A DNA stretch of 49,511 nucleotides, from the NCBI GenBank assembly GCA_030684775.1, contig JAUXXW010000218.1, forward strand, positions 1 through 49,511, in the 5' to 3' direction. The notes under the pieces were generated by a model. That model was given only the letters and a program-made list of their open reading frames with translations. It had not been told where the DNA came from and ran no database searches. Of the stretch, positions 1-6,509 are shown piece after piece. Both the position numbers and the translations under genes were made by a program. Position 1 is the stretch's first letter. Every line of letters begins with the position of its first letter. The stretch is from Pseudomonadota bacterium. GTDB lineage: Bacteria; Pseudomonadota; Gammaproteobacteria; Burkholderiales; Thiobacillaceae.

Positions 1-69
1 CAGGGACTGACCGGCCTCAAAAGGCACCCATATCGCAGGATGGCGGGCTGTACTCAGCCAACGTGAAAC
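1..69 (-). promoter_or_regulatory. R leader element, copy 1 (cut by window edge)
   Basis: This stretch is nearly identical on the minus strand to 4688-4755 and similar to 7462-7530. It contains the GGCTGAGTACAGCC hairpin and the GGTGCCTTTTGAGGCC segment. The covarying hairpins seen in the other copies lie beyond position 1. By analogy with those copies it is the 5' leader of a minus-strand gene outside the window. Confidence 0.5.
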
Positions 70-75
70 GCTTTC

Positions 76-105
76 AGTCTACCCAGATAGGCCTCACCTG
101 GACAA
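76..105 (-). promoter_or_regulatory. Candidate promoter for R copy 1
   Basis: On the minus strand TTGTCC (100-105) is followed after 18 bp by TAGACT (76-81), about 12 nt before the conserved CACGTTGG start of the R element. The same TAGACT box lies 11 nt before CACGTTGG in R copy 3 (7538-7543), where the -35 box is a perfect TTGACA. The shared position supports a promoter; the -35 here is weak. Confidence 0.35.
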
Positions 106-146
106 CCGGATTGGTCGCCCAGGTGAGGCCCCTCGTGAGAGGGGCC
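92..146 (-). terminator. Tandem hairpins after radC
   Basis: Two strong palindromes follow the radC remnant: 127-146 is an 8-bp perfect stem (GGCCCCTC/GAGGGGCC) with a TCAC loop on the minus strand, and 92-128 is a CCTCACCTGG inverted repeat. No U tract follows, so a rho-independent terminator is not proven. The CAACC plus TCAC-loop hairpin also resembles the L leaders found before neighbouring genes. Confidence 0.35.
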
Positions 147-152
147 AGGTTG

Positions 153-496
153 TTACAACCAGCCTCGATCGCAAAACGACAGATGCTCATTGCCGGCCAC
201 GATGATGTGGTCGACCAGCTTTACGTCCACCAGGCCAAGCGCGGCTTTGAGCTGGTCAGTAAGCCAACGATCCGCCTGTGATGCCTCGGCGGTGCCGGAC
301 GGATGGTTGTGCGACAGGATCACGCCGGCGGCATTGTGAGCCAGAGCCTGCTTTACGACTTCGCGGGGAGCTCGTCGGGAAACAAGCTAAACAAGCTTCC
401 TCCCGTTTCCATCAGCATGCAGTCGGCGGTGTTCTCGCCTACCAGCAGGGCCAACAGATCTCGGTTGGAAAGTTCTACAACGGGTTGAGACAGCAT
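153..496 (-). pseudogene. radC: RadC/JAB-domain protein, internally deleted
   Basis: This is the remnant of an ICE-type RadC (JAB/MPN metalloprotease-like fold). The N-terminal frame starts at ATG 496 behind a GGAGG site, reads MLSQPVVELSNRDLLALLVG, and stops at 353 after 47 codons. The conserved C-terminal part lies in another frame from about 368 to 153: [13 protein letters not shown], the metal-binding HNHPSG, then DHIIVAGN and the terminal RGWL. RadC proteins of this type are usually about 160-190 residues, so roughly 60-80 codons appear lost between the SLFSL and PREVV segments, with a frame change at the junction. No full-length RadC can be made. It sits at the 3' end of a run of small ICE genes. 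Confidence 0.8.
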
Positions 497-565
497 CGTG
501 TCCTCCATTTCAGAAAAACACGGGGAGCCTCCGGGGAGGAGAACTCCCCGAAAGGGTTTGATGTA
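497..565 (-). promoter_or_regulatory. L leader of radC
   Basis: The minus strand carries AAACCC, a CGGGG/CCCCG stem whose loop contains TTCTCC, a downstream GGAGG that can pair with that loop, then a GTTTTTCTG tract and a GGAGG ribosome binding site. The layout matches the leaders at 1757, 2254, 4287, 4544 and 7311, although the loop sequence differs. Confidence 0.45.
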
Positions 566-575
566 AGACCCGCAG

Positions 576-1340
576 TTACGCCGTCGGCGGCGCCACTGCC
601 TGCGACAACTCGGTGGCCACCTCGCGGCACAGCGCCGTGAAATCCAGCCCGCCGGCGGCGATCACTTCCAGAGTTGCTTCATCCAAGACTTGGACGATGC
701 GCGTAGCGCGCCGCTCCAGCTCTTGCCTGGCGATCTTCTGCCAGTCGTCGATAGCGCACAGACCACCCAGCGCCTTGTTGTCATTGCGGCCGTAGCCGCG
801 CAGAACGTCTTTCACAGTGGCGGCAGCGTTGTCATCACTGACCAGGTCCGCCACAACTGTTGCCAGGGAGTGGTAGTTGATCTCGTGCAGCGACTTGACC
901 AGGCCATCGACAGCCCCGCGATTCCATTTGCGCGGATATTGGATTCCTTGCCACGCAGCTTCCTCCTTCGACTTGATGAAATCTCCAACGGCCCACTTGC
1001 CTGCTTCATTCGGATAGGCGTCCAGCATGAGTTCCACTGGGCACGCCCCTCTTGTCGCGCAGTAATCGGCAAAAAGCGCCATGACCGGGTAACTGATAGA
1101 TCCATCGCAGGATTGCCCAGGGCAATAGGGGCGTGGTGATGTGTAGTGGAAAGTTTCAGCGCATTCGAGGACTTGGCCGAGCGACGGCTTGTCGTCAGAT
1201 CGGTACACGAAATGCTTGATTCCGCCTTCCACCTTCACATAAGCGTCAATGAGATAGTCGCCATTATCCGTATCCCGCCAGATGCTCACGCGGTGGTCCG
1301 GTTGAATACTTTCCATCTCCAGGTCGGTAGCGTGAGTCAC
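576..1340 (-). CDS. Hypothetical ICE protein (254 aa)
   Basis: I do not recognise a family. The product is 254 residues, acidic in the middle, with no signal peptide or membrane segment. It starts at ATG 1340, which overlaps the stop of the upstream gene (1756-1337) as ATGA, so translational coupling is likely; an internal ATG at 1316 is an alternative. A YRSDDKPSLGQVLECAETFHY segment, cut here to its key features, is followed by a Cys-containing stretch (PYCPGQSCDG), then a helical C-terminal third rich in Ala, Arg and Glu. It belongs to the block of small accessory genes between radC and DUF3577. Codon use looks coherent, and no function can be assigned. Confidence 0.75.
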   Translation of the reverse strand: MTHATDLEMESIQPDHRVSIWRDTDNGDYLIDAYVKVEGGIKHFVYRSDDKPSLGQVLECAETFHYTSPRPYCPGQSCDGSISYPVMALFADYCATRGACPVELMLDAYPNEAGKWAVGDFIKSKEEAAWQGIQYPRKWNRGAVDGLVKSLHEINYHSLATVVADLVSDDNAAATVKDVLRGYGRNDNKALGGLCAIDDWQKIARQELERRATRIVQVLDEATLEVIAAGGLDFTALCREVATELSQAVAPPTA

Positions 1341-1756
1341 AGCGCCACCTCGCTTCCACGCCGCCGCAACTCCACCCCCGCAGCATGGCGAATTGCCGAG
1401 ACGACCGCGAAGCCATCTTCCTTCTCGATCACATCCAACTCATTCAGAAGGGATTCCAGCGCCACCAGGTCATATTCCTTGAGCAGGTAGTACAGGCCGT
1501 AAGCCATAGCCAGGAACGGCGGTGAATATGCGTGTCCAGGCTGGCCAGCTATTTCAAGGTGCATACCCGGAAAGAGCACGACCCGTTCCTTTGCCCGTTT
1601 GGTGCCGCGCAACAAGACGTACCAATAGCCGCCATCCATGTTGGCGCCACAGAAATTGTCAGCAACAACCACGCCCTCACGGCCTGGATATAGCGGTCCA
1701 CTAATGCGGTCCTGCTCGCGCGTTACGCGCACCCTCATACCAAGTTCTATTTGCAT
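1337..1756 (-). CDS. Hypothetical ICE protein with KOW/SH3-like N-terminus (139 aa)
   Basis: The start at 1756 is chosen because a CTGGAG ribosome binding site stands directly upstream (CTGGAGCGAAAAC-ATG); the frame stays open beyond it without such a site. The first 60 residues (MQIELGMRVRVTREQD, later GREGVVVADN and YWYVLLRG) have the Gly and beta-strand pattern of a small SH3/KOW-like barrel. The last 45 residues look helical (SLLNELDVIEKEDG). The barrel is my structural impression, not a recognised family. Its stop overlaps the next start as ATGA, so it is coupled to the 254-residue gene. Confidence 0.75.
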   Translation of the reverse strand: MQIELGMRVRVTREQDRISGPLYPGREGVVVADNFCGANMDGGYWYVLLRGTKRAKERVVLFPGMHLEIAGQPGHAYSPPFLAMAYGLYYLLKEYDLVALESLLNELDVIEKEDGFAVVSAIRHAAGVELRRRGSEVAL

Positions 1757-1822
1757 GTTTTCGCTCCAGAAAAGAGCGAGAGGCCACCCCGTAGGGGCGT
1801 GAAGCCCCTCGCGGGTTGATGT
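1757..1822 (-). promoter_or_regulatory. L leader (pseudoknot-type)
   Basis: Minus-strand order: CATCAACCCG, an AGGGGC/GCCCCT stem with a TTCAC loop, then CGGGG closing an outer CCCG/CGGG stem, then GTGG, which can pair with the TCAC of the loop. A CTCTTTT tract and a TGGAG site follow. The stem and loop are almost identical to the leader at 2254-2320, although the genes they precede are unrelated. Confidence 0.5.
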
Positions 1823-1830
1823 TGAAAAGA

Positions 1831-2253
1831 TCAGGCCGGTTGCAACTGGCGCGGCGCCTTGATGGCGCAGTTCAGCGCCCGCATCTGCCGCTTGATTTCG
1901 GCATTCGCCTCTTTCTGGAAAGCCGGGAAGGCTTTCCTGGCATCGGCGATAGCCTCGCGGACCATGTCCGAGAAGTAAGAGCCGTAGCCTTTCCCGTTCA
2001 TTCCGAAGTGGTCCCGGAATTCCCTGGGGTCGGCATAGATCGAGTTGCCCAGGTACGACTCGGACAACACTATCTTCGTGGCGAGGTGAACTACCCGGAT
2101 GATGGAGGTAAAGCATTTCCACTCGCCGGTTCGCACCTTGGCGCGACATTCGTTGACCAGGTCCGGATCCATGTAGCCAAAATCCAGGGTATCCCGCTCG
2201 ATTAGCCACTCCACTGTGAAGTGGGCGGTTTTGAAACTCCACATTCTTGTCAT
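1831..2253 (-). CDS. Hypothetical ICE protein (140 aa)
   Basis: No family is recognised. The frame opens at ATG 2265, but only the second ATG at 2253 has a plausible GGAA site at the right distance, so I use 2253. The product is soluble and mixed alpha/beta, with a W-rich start (MTRMWSFKTAHFTVEWLIER), a central TSIIRVVHLATKIVLSESYLG strand-helix (described only in part) and a basic, helical C-terminus ending RQLQPA. It has its own L leader upstream and a second L leader downstream belonging to the next gene, so it may be regulated separately from its neighbours. Confidence 0.7.
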   Translation of the reverse strand: MTRMWSFKTAHFTVEWLIERDTLDFGYMDPDLVNECRAKVRTGEWKCFTSIIRVVHLATKIVLSESYLGNSIYADPREFRDHFGMNGKGYGSYFSDMVREAIADARKAFPAFQKEANAEIKRQMRALNCAIKAPRQLQPA

Positions 2254-2320
2254 GACGCATTCCATGTAAAAACGGGAGCGCCACGATCCCCGGAGGGGCG
2301 TGAAGCCCCTCGCGGGTTGA
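2254..2320 (-). promoter_or_regulatory. L leader (pseudoknot-type)
   Basis: The minus strand has TTTCAACCCG, the same AGGGGC-TTCAC-GCCCCT hairpin as the 1757 leader, CGGGG closing the outer stem, and CGTGG, which can pair with the loop. The flanks differ (GTTTTTACATGGAATG), which suggests the hairpin core is the part under selection. Confidence 0.5.
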
Positions 2321-2334
2321 AAAAAACAGATGAA

Positions 2335-3432
2335 TTACCGAATCGTCACCACCTGGCCGAAGCCAGACCCAGGCGTGAAATCAAGGCCCCGGATCACCGG
2401 CACGAAGGTGTCGGTCATCCGGATGGTTTCGACGATGCTGCCGTCTGCCTTGAATTCCTGGTCCACGGCGCGCGACTTCTCCTTGAAGGTGTCGCCCTTG
2501 ATGAGCAGGGTTCTGGAACCGGAACGTACTACACCGGAAATCTGCCCGGCGGCCAGCGCCAGCGCCAGATGCCATTTGGACAGATCGCGTAGCGGCCGCC
2601 TGGCCGGCAACGTAATTCGCCCATACATGGCGCCGAACTGTGGCCACAGAGTGTGGGCAGCAAGGCGGCGAACCTCGGCTTCCAACTGGGCGCCGTCAAT
2701 GCGCATCGAGGTGAAGGCAAACGCGTCTTCCGCCGTCATTGCCGGCACAAGATAGGGCTCACCACACCAGCCCTCGGGCAGCACTGGGGGGAGTTCTCCC
2801 TGGCCGGCTGCTTCGAGCGCTTTCGCGATCGCCAAATCAGGGCTGTCCGCCCGGCGCTTGACGCCCATGATCACGCATTGCTTGAACTGCTGCTCGGGCG
2901 CCATGTGAATCGTCACCCGCTCGAAGTGGCGGGCAATCATGGCGGCGAACTCGGCATCGAGCACGTAGTGAGGAATGATCAACACCATGACGCCGCCGAA
3001 CTGCAACCACGGCACCGTTTTGCGGTAGAAGATTTTTTCCAGGCGTTCGCGCTTGGCATCATCCCCGGTGCCGGCTTTGTCGGAAACGACCGCGCCGTAG
3101 GGAGGGTTCAGGAACAACAGCCCGAGGCTGCGCGCGGTCACGAACACGTCGTTCACGTCCGCGTGCGCCACGGTGTCGAGCAGCCCCTTCGCGTGCCAGG
3201 CACGTTCCGGGTCGAACTCCACGCCCAGGGCGGTCACGGCAGCACCGCATTCGGCCAGATGATGCTTGGCCTCGGCAAGCGCCACACCCTCGCCGCAACA
3301 GGGGTCGAAAATACGAACCCTGCCGGCGGCGATGTCCAGAGCGGAAAAAATCCGCTCCAGGGTCATGTCGTCGGTTGGGAAATAGCCGTTCTTGATAAAG
3401 TTGCGCGCGAGGCGCGAGAACATCAGAGCCAT
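2335..3432 (-). CDS. DNA adenine-type methyltransferase, DUF6094-like (365 aa)
   Basis: A class I S-adenosylmethionine-dependent methyltransferase. Motif I is FDPCCGEGVALAEAK (near residue 42), the acidic ribose-binding residue follows in GVEFDPERA, and the catalytic motif IV is FLNPPYG (near residue 107), the N/D-PP-Y/F form of N6-adenine enzymes. The start at 3432 is supported by GGAGGCAAC immediately upstream. A lone methyltransferase in the accessory block of an ICE typically protects the element from host restriction; no restriction enzyme is adjacent. The target sequence cannot be read from the protein. An rRNA methyltransferase is possible but less likely. Confidence 0.85.
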   Translation of the reverse strand: MALMFSRLARNFIKNGYFPTDDMTLERIFSALDIAAGRVRIFDPCCGEGVALAEAKHHLAECGAAVTALGVEFDPERAWHAKGLLDTVAHADVNDVFVTARSLGLLFLNPPYGAVVSDKAGTGDDAKRERLEKIFYRKTVPWLQFGGVMVLIIPHYVLDAEFAAMIARHFERVTIHMAPEQQFKQCVIMGVKRRADSPDLAIAKALEAAGQGELPPVLPEGWCGEPYLVPAMTAEDAFAFTSMRIDGAQLEAEVRRLAAHTLWPQFGAMYGRITLPARRPLRDLSKWHLALALAAGQISGVVRSGSRTLLIKGDTFKEKSRAVDQEFKADGSIVETIRMTDTFVPVIRGLDFTPGSGFGQVVTIR

Positions 3433-3540
3433 GTTGCCTCCATGCCAGAATTGGACGGAGACCCCGGACAGGGGAGCCCGTCCGGGTGGTAACGAAAATC
3501 CCCGGCAGCACAGCTGCACGGGGCTCAGTTGAGAAGGGGG
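3433..3540 (-). promoter_or_regulatory. Hairpin-rich 5' region of the methyltransferase gene
   Basis: On the minus strand a CCCCG/CGGGG hairpin (loop rich in GCAGC/GCTGC) is followed by a GGACGGG...CCTGTCC hairpin and then GGAGG. It occupies the same position as the L leaders, but its loop/GTGG pairing is not obvious, so it is at best a divergent member. Confidence 0.3.
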
Positions 3541-3549
3541 GGCGCCTCG

Positions 3550-3828
3550 CTAATTCGAGAGCGCCTTATTCTTCCTACGGGGGTCATCAGCGCGAGATTT
3601 GTTCGCGTAAATGTCCAGCCAGGCCGCCTTGACATCGTCAGCCCAGAACATAACGGCCATACCTGATTCCACATCATGTTCAGCAACCGTCTTGCCATCA
3701 CGACAAATCCGGGGCTTCTCATGGCATGGGTCCATACCGTCGAACGCCTTGATGGCGTCCACGATATTGTCGTAGGGCTGCTCTTTCCAGCCTTGCCCAA
3801 AACCCAGGAACGACTTCACGGTAATCAT
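3550..3828 (-). CDS. Hypothetical ICE protein (92 aa)
   Basis: A small soluble protein of unknown function starting MITVKSFLGFGQGW. Its ATG at 3828 overlaps the stop of the preceding gene (4286-3825) as ATGA, which supports both the start and co-expression. Two cysteines (PCHEKPRIC) and a Trp-containing segment (MFWADDVKAAWLDIY) stand out. The C-terminus is short and basic (DDPRRKNKALSN). No domain is recognised. Confidence 0.7.
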   Translation of the reverse strand: MITVKSFLGFGQGWKEQPYDNIVDAIKAFDGMDPCHEKPRICRDGKTVAEHDVESGMAVMFWADDVKAAWLDIYANKSRADDPRRKNKALSN

Positions 3829-4286
3829 GCGACAGCCTCCTCAATAAGTGGATCAACCAGAAGAAATGGCCGACCCCGCACGGACTGCTCGCGATCAGCT
3901 TGTCGGCGTTGCCGCATGGCCAGCTTGTCGCGGTTTTCCCGATTGACACGGTACTGCGTCAAATCGACAGGGCAGCAGTCAAGCCGCTCCGCCCACGTGT
4001 TCTCGATGCGGTCCGCGAGATCGAACATGCGGGCCTTGGGGTCGAGGGGGGAGACATAGCAGCCTAGGTCCATGCTCCAGGATTCCTGGAAGCAGCGGCC
4101 ATAAAGGCGATCACACAGCGAGAGCGGGAAGCCCACGCGCTGAGCGGCAACCTCATAGGCCCGGCGCTTCGATTTCTCGATGGCGTCCAGGCCGCTGTAC
4201 TGCATGTCACGCCAGTACATGCGAGCAAGCTCGTAGAACTGGTAGTACAGCGACTTCGTACTGCCGATGATCTTGGCGTGGCTCAT
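3825..4286 (-). CDS. Hypothetical ICE protein (153 aa)
   Basis: The start at 4286 (MSHAKIIGSTKSLYYQFYE) has a strong GAGGAG site; the frame extends further upstream only through the leader. The product is helical and rich in Tyr, Arg and Cys, with LCDRLYGRCFQESW near the middle and DCCPVDLTQY before a strongly basic stretch (NRENRDKLAMRQRRQADR). This could suit nucleic-acid binding, but no family is recognised. It is coupled to the 92-residue gene by ATGA overlap. Confidence 0.7.
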   Translation of the reverse strand: MSHAKIIGSTKSLYYQFYELARMYWRDMQYSGLDAIEKSKRRAYEVAAQRVGFPLSLCDRLYGRCFQESWSMDLGCYVSPLDPKARMFDLADRIENTWAERLDCCPVDLTQYRVNRENRDKLAMRQRRQADREQSVRGRPFLLVDPLIEEAVA

Positions 4287-4378
4287 GGTGTTGCTCCTCG
4301 AAATATGAAAATGGAAAGGAACGACACCACCCCCAGCCGGGAGTGATGCGTCCCGGATGGGAAAGAAAAAATCGAACC
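4287..4378 (-). promoter_or_regulatory. L leader (pseudoknot-type)
   Basis: Minus-strand order: TTTCCCA, a CCGGGA/TCCCGG stem with loop CGCATCAC, then CTGGG closing an outer CCCA/TGGG stem, then GTGGTG, which can pair with CATCAC of the loop (one G-U pair). The same architecture as the other L leaders is kept with a different sequence, which looks like covariation. Confidence 0.5.
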
Positions 4379-4543
4379 TCAAGCCGGCGTCCAGGTTCCC
4401 TGGGTCATTGCCGCCAAGGCTTCTTGGAAATCCGGATAGAACTCGTCAGAAATACGACTGAATTCACGGTCAACTTCGTCGTAAAGCGCGACGAACCAAC
4501 CCCTTACAGATGAGAAGAGAACTGCGTATTGCATGACTTCCAT
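4379..4543 (-). CDS. Small hypothetical ICE protein (54 aa)
   Basis: Start 4543 is chosen from TGGAGGCCATC-ATG, matching the standard site of this block. The 54-residue product (MEVMQYAVLFSSVRGW...) has an aromatic, hydrophobic first half (FVALYDEVDREF) and an acidic middle (ISDEFYPDF). It is preceded by both an L leader and an R element, an unusually long regulatory region for so small a gene. No function can be assigned. Confidence 0.6.
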   Translation of the reverse strand: MEVMQYAVLFSSVRGWFVALYDEVDREFSRISDEFYPDFQEALAAMTQGTWTPA

Positions 4544-4627
4544 GATGGCCTCCAGAAGGAAATGGGAAGCCACCATGTCCGATAGGACAGTCCCCGTGCT
4601 GGGAAGGTGGATCCCCAGCAGGGTTGA
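4544..4627 (-). promoter_or_regulatory. L leader (pseudoknot-type)
   Basis: The minus strand has TTTCAACCC, a TGCTGGG/CCCAGCA stem with GATCCACCTT as loop, CGGGG, a TGTCC/GGACA hairpin, then GGTGG, which is perfectly complementary to CCACC in the loop. CTTCTGGAGG and the ATG follow. It lies directly 3' of R copy 2. Confidence 0.55.
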
Positions 4628-4636
4628 AAAACAGAT

Positions 4637-4752
4637 TTACGATAATCCCGACCTCTCGCGAGGTGTGCCGGTACGGAGCGAACTCCTCAGGGACTGACCG
4701 GCCTCAAAAGGCACCCATATCGCAGGGTGGCGGGCTGTACTCAGCCAACGTG
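4637..4752 (-). promoter_or_regulatory. R leader element, copy 2
   Basis: On the minus strand it runs from CACGTTGGCT to GGATTATCGTAA. It includes a GGCTGAGTACAGCC hairpin, a GTGCC/GGCAC outer pair, a GGAG-TTCG-CTCC hairpin (4675-4686) and an ACCTC-GCGA-GAGGT hairpin with a GNRA loop (4651-4664). In copy 3 the last stem is GTCTC/GAGAC with a GCAA loop, a compensatory change. It can also be read as the end of a short frame (VPFEAGQSL...), discussed in the findings. Confidence 0.6.
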
Positions 4753-4965
4753 TTCCTCCATGAGACGGGTGCTATCCCATCGAGGAACCCGTCGGGTTCA
4801 GGTTGATTCATGGCGCCAGGTGGCATGTTGTTTACATCGTTCCCTGCGGGCATTGCCCGGGCGTCGGAATCGGGAACCAGGACGCCGAAAAAGGGGGTGC
4901 GTCTACGACGCAAAGGCCACGACAGTCTGGGTCGTCGTCACCCTGATTAGAAAAGCCCGTCGCAA

Positions 4966-5052
4966 CAGGCTTTCCGCCGGGTTGGCCCGGTGGAAAGCCT
5001 GCTATCGCAGGCCTGGTTGATGTTTCACACCAGGTGCGCGAAGCGCACCTGG
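4966..5052 (-). terminator. Strong nested hairpins downstream of the DUF3275 gene
   Basis: Three palindromes follow the stop at 5064: 5030-5052 (10-bp stem CCAGGTGCGC, TTC loop), 4997-5012 (GCCTGC-GATA-GCAGGC) and 4966-5001 (16-bp stem, one G-U pair, 4-nt loop). The last two share 4997-5001, so they exclude each other. No clean U tract follows. The rest of the 4753-5063 gap holds no convincing gene. Confidence 0.5.
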
Positions 5053-5063
5053 ATGTAGCCGAC

Positions 5064-5651
5064 TCAGGTTTTCAGCTCCCAGGTCTGAGTTGCGGACTGG
5101 AAGCCATAGCCGAGCACCTTGAGCCGATCACGCTGGTTGCGGAACTGTCCACGGTCAATGGTCGGATCGAGTTTTACCGGCGCGCCGGCGGCGACAAGTG
5201 CGTAAAGCTCAGGGCCGAACAGCGCCGCATCAGGATCACTGGTGTCGGCGACCGGTGCCGCACCTTCAAAGCCTCCAGAGCCCACTTCCGCAGGTTGTTT
5301 ATCCGCGACCTCCCTCGAAGGTTGATCAACAGGATGCGCAACCCGCTCCTCGTTCACCGGGTCGGGCTCGAACGGGGCGGCGGGAACCGCTTTCTCTTCA
5401 GACTCTTCCAGGAAGATTTCGGAAACATTGACACGGATTTCTGTGACAACCCTTCCGCCCCAGACATACGTGGACGGGAAAATCTGGGTCACCAGAAAAG
5501 CTCCCCGATACTCCCCCTCTTCATACTGGTCCAGGATCGCGTCCTTGACCTTGAACTTGCCGATGGGGGTAGACAGATCACCGACGGCAAAACCACCGTT
5601 CTTGCCATTGATATGGCGCACCACCAGGGTGCCATCAAGCCTGACAGACAT
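5064..5651 (-). CDS. DUF3275 family ICE protein (195 aa)
   Basis: It matches the DUF3275 pattern found in ICEs of this group: N-terminal MSVRLDGTLVVRHINGKNGG, then GEYRGAFLVTQIFPSTY and VTEIRVNVSEIFL, a beta-rich domain over residues 1-90. A low-complexity Pro/Glu/Ala linker (about 90-150) leads to a C-terminal helix-strand domain containing TIDRGQFRNQRDRLKVLGYG. The start at 5651 is supported by TGGAGAACAGC-ATG. The family function is unknown; members sit among ICE replication and anti-restriction genes. It is preceded by a long structured leader including R copy 4. Confidence 0.85.
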   Translation of the reverse strand: MSVRLDGTLVVRHINGKNGGFAVGDLSTPIGKFKVKDAILDQYEEGEYRGAFLVTQIFPSTYVWGGRVVTEIRVNVSEIFLEESEEKAVPAAPFEPDPVNEERVAHPVDQPSREVADKQPAEVGSGGFEGAAPVADTSDPDAALFGPELYALVAAGAPVKLDPTIDRGQFRNQRDRLKVLGYGFQSATQTWELKT

Positions 5652-5728
5652 GCTGTTCTCCAGAAAAAAGCCAGCCGGAGGCGCATGTCTCCCCAAGGGG
5701 AGCATTTAGCCCCCGGGCGAGCGGGTCG
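5652..5728 (-). promoter_or_regulatory. L-type leader of the DUF3275 gene (divergent)
   Basis: Position and ends match the L leaders (TTCGACCCG at the 5' end, GGCTTTTTTCTGGAG at the 3' end), with GGGGGC/GCTCCCC and CTCCCC/GGGGAG stems. The loop (TAAAT) has no evident partner, so the pseudoknot is not supported here. The first part of the 5729-5930 region also holds the CCACTCC/GGAGTGG hairpin (5759-5778). Confidence 0.35.
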
Positions 5729-5930
5729 AAAAAACAAGGGAAGGAAAGAGGTTGGCCGCCACTCCGGTTAGGGAGTGGACGGTTGATTGAAACTCAGCCT
5801 CGGGTGTTCAGACCGAAGCAGTCAGGACGTGACCGTGTGGTCATGCCTCAGGTTGCTGTAGATGCAACAACTTGTGTGGAATTGGCGCTTCCAGGGAGCT
5901 CCTGGCGACAAACCACTCACGGCGGATTGA

Positions 5931-6020
5931 TTACATTAACCCCGAACACTTCCAATACCACCGGAAGCGTCGTACCGGTGTCAGGGGCTGACCGGTCTCA
6001 AAGGGCGCCACTTGCGTGGC
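5931..6020 (-). promoter_or_regulatory. R leader element, copy 4 (divergent)
   Basis: The minus strand shares CCTTTGAGACCGGTCAG and the end GGGGTTAATGTAA with copies 2 and 3 (CTTTTGAGGCCGGTCAG, GGGATTAACGTAA). The terminal hairpin is replaced by GCTTCC/GGAAGT at the same place. Farther upstream (6050-6130) are more GGGG/CCCC palindromes. It lies about 280 nt before the DUF3275 start; apart from these structures I see no gene in 5652-6132. Confidence 0.45.
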
Positions 6021-6132
6021 AGTTTTTGCGTTTTTGAGCCTGAAACGCACAAAACAGGGAACAAACCGTTTTCCCGGAACACCCCGGTTCAGGGTGCTCA
6101 GGGAAAACCCCTCTTGCGAGGGGCGGTGTGGT

Positions 6133-6255
6133 TCAAACCTGGTGAACGTGGGTGTTCTTGTGGTCATCCCTTCCCTTGCGGGAGAGGAAGTAAATAATCC
6201 AACCTACACCACCTATGGCGGCAATTACGCCGAGCAAGAAATATTCGAACATCAT
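6133..6255 (-). CDS. Small membrane protein (40 aa)
   Basis: This is a short frame: MMFEYFLLGVIAAIGGVGW followed by IIYFLSRKGRDDHKNTHVHQV. One hydrophobic helix (residues 4-24) is followed by a basic, His-containing tail, consistent with a single-pass inner-membrane micropeptide oriented by the positive-inside rule. ATG 6255 overlaps the stop of the preceding gene as ATGA, the coupling used throughout this array, which is the main reason to accept it. The partner gene also encodes a small membrane protein. The function is unknown. Confidence 0.55.
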   Translation of the reverse strand: MMFEYFLLGVIAAIGGVGWIIYFLSRKGRDDHKNTHVHQV

Positions 6256-6461
6256 TTATCTCCTAGCAGTAGCAGCGCCAGTGACTCGAATTCCGCGAAC
6301 ACCAGTGCGGACACTAAAGTCATGAGGTACTGTTGTTCAGCGAACGAAGTATAGCCAAACGCCGCGAACTGGGCGATGGCGATGATCCTTGCGGTATCGG
6401 CCAAGTGCTTAGCCTGTTCCTTGTTGAGCCTCATGGGTTTCCTCATGTTTGTAGATGCCAT
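6252..6461 (-). CDS. Small membrane protein (69 aa)
   Basis: The product starts MASTNMRKPMRLNKEQAKHL, a basic N-terminus, and continues with two hydrophobic stretches (ARIIAIAQFAAFGYTSF and LMTLVSALVFAEFESLALLL), so probably two transmembrane helices. A stem-loop at 6465-6492 (CCATCC/GGATGG plus inner pairs) ends only 3 nt before the ATG and could limit ribosome access. It follows the DUF3577 gene by 48 nt and overlaps the 40-residue gene by ATGA. No family is recognised. Confidence 0.6.
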   Translation of the reverse strand: MASTNMRKPMRLNKEQAKHLADTARIIAIAQFAAFGYTSFAEQQYLMTLVSALVFAEFESLALLLLGDK

Positions 6462-6509
6462 TCGCCATCCAGGGAATTACTCCCCCGGATGGATCATGGT
6501 CGAGCCAGA

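Noticed and set aside
4704-4913. A 69-codon minus-strand frame over R copy 2
   Set aside because: It reads through the conserved RNA element and ends in it; the start lacks a convincing context. A GGAGG followed by TTG at 4747 was noted but is not kept in other copies.
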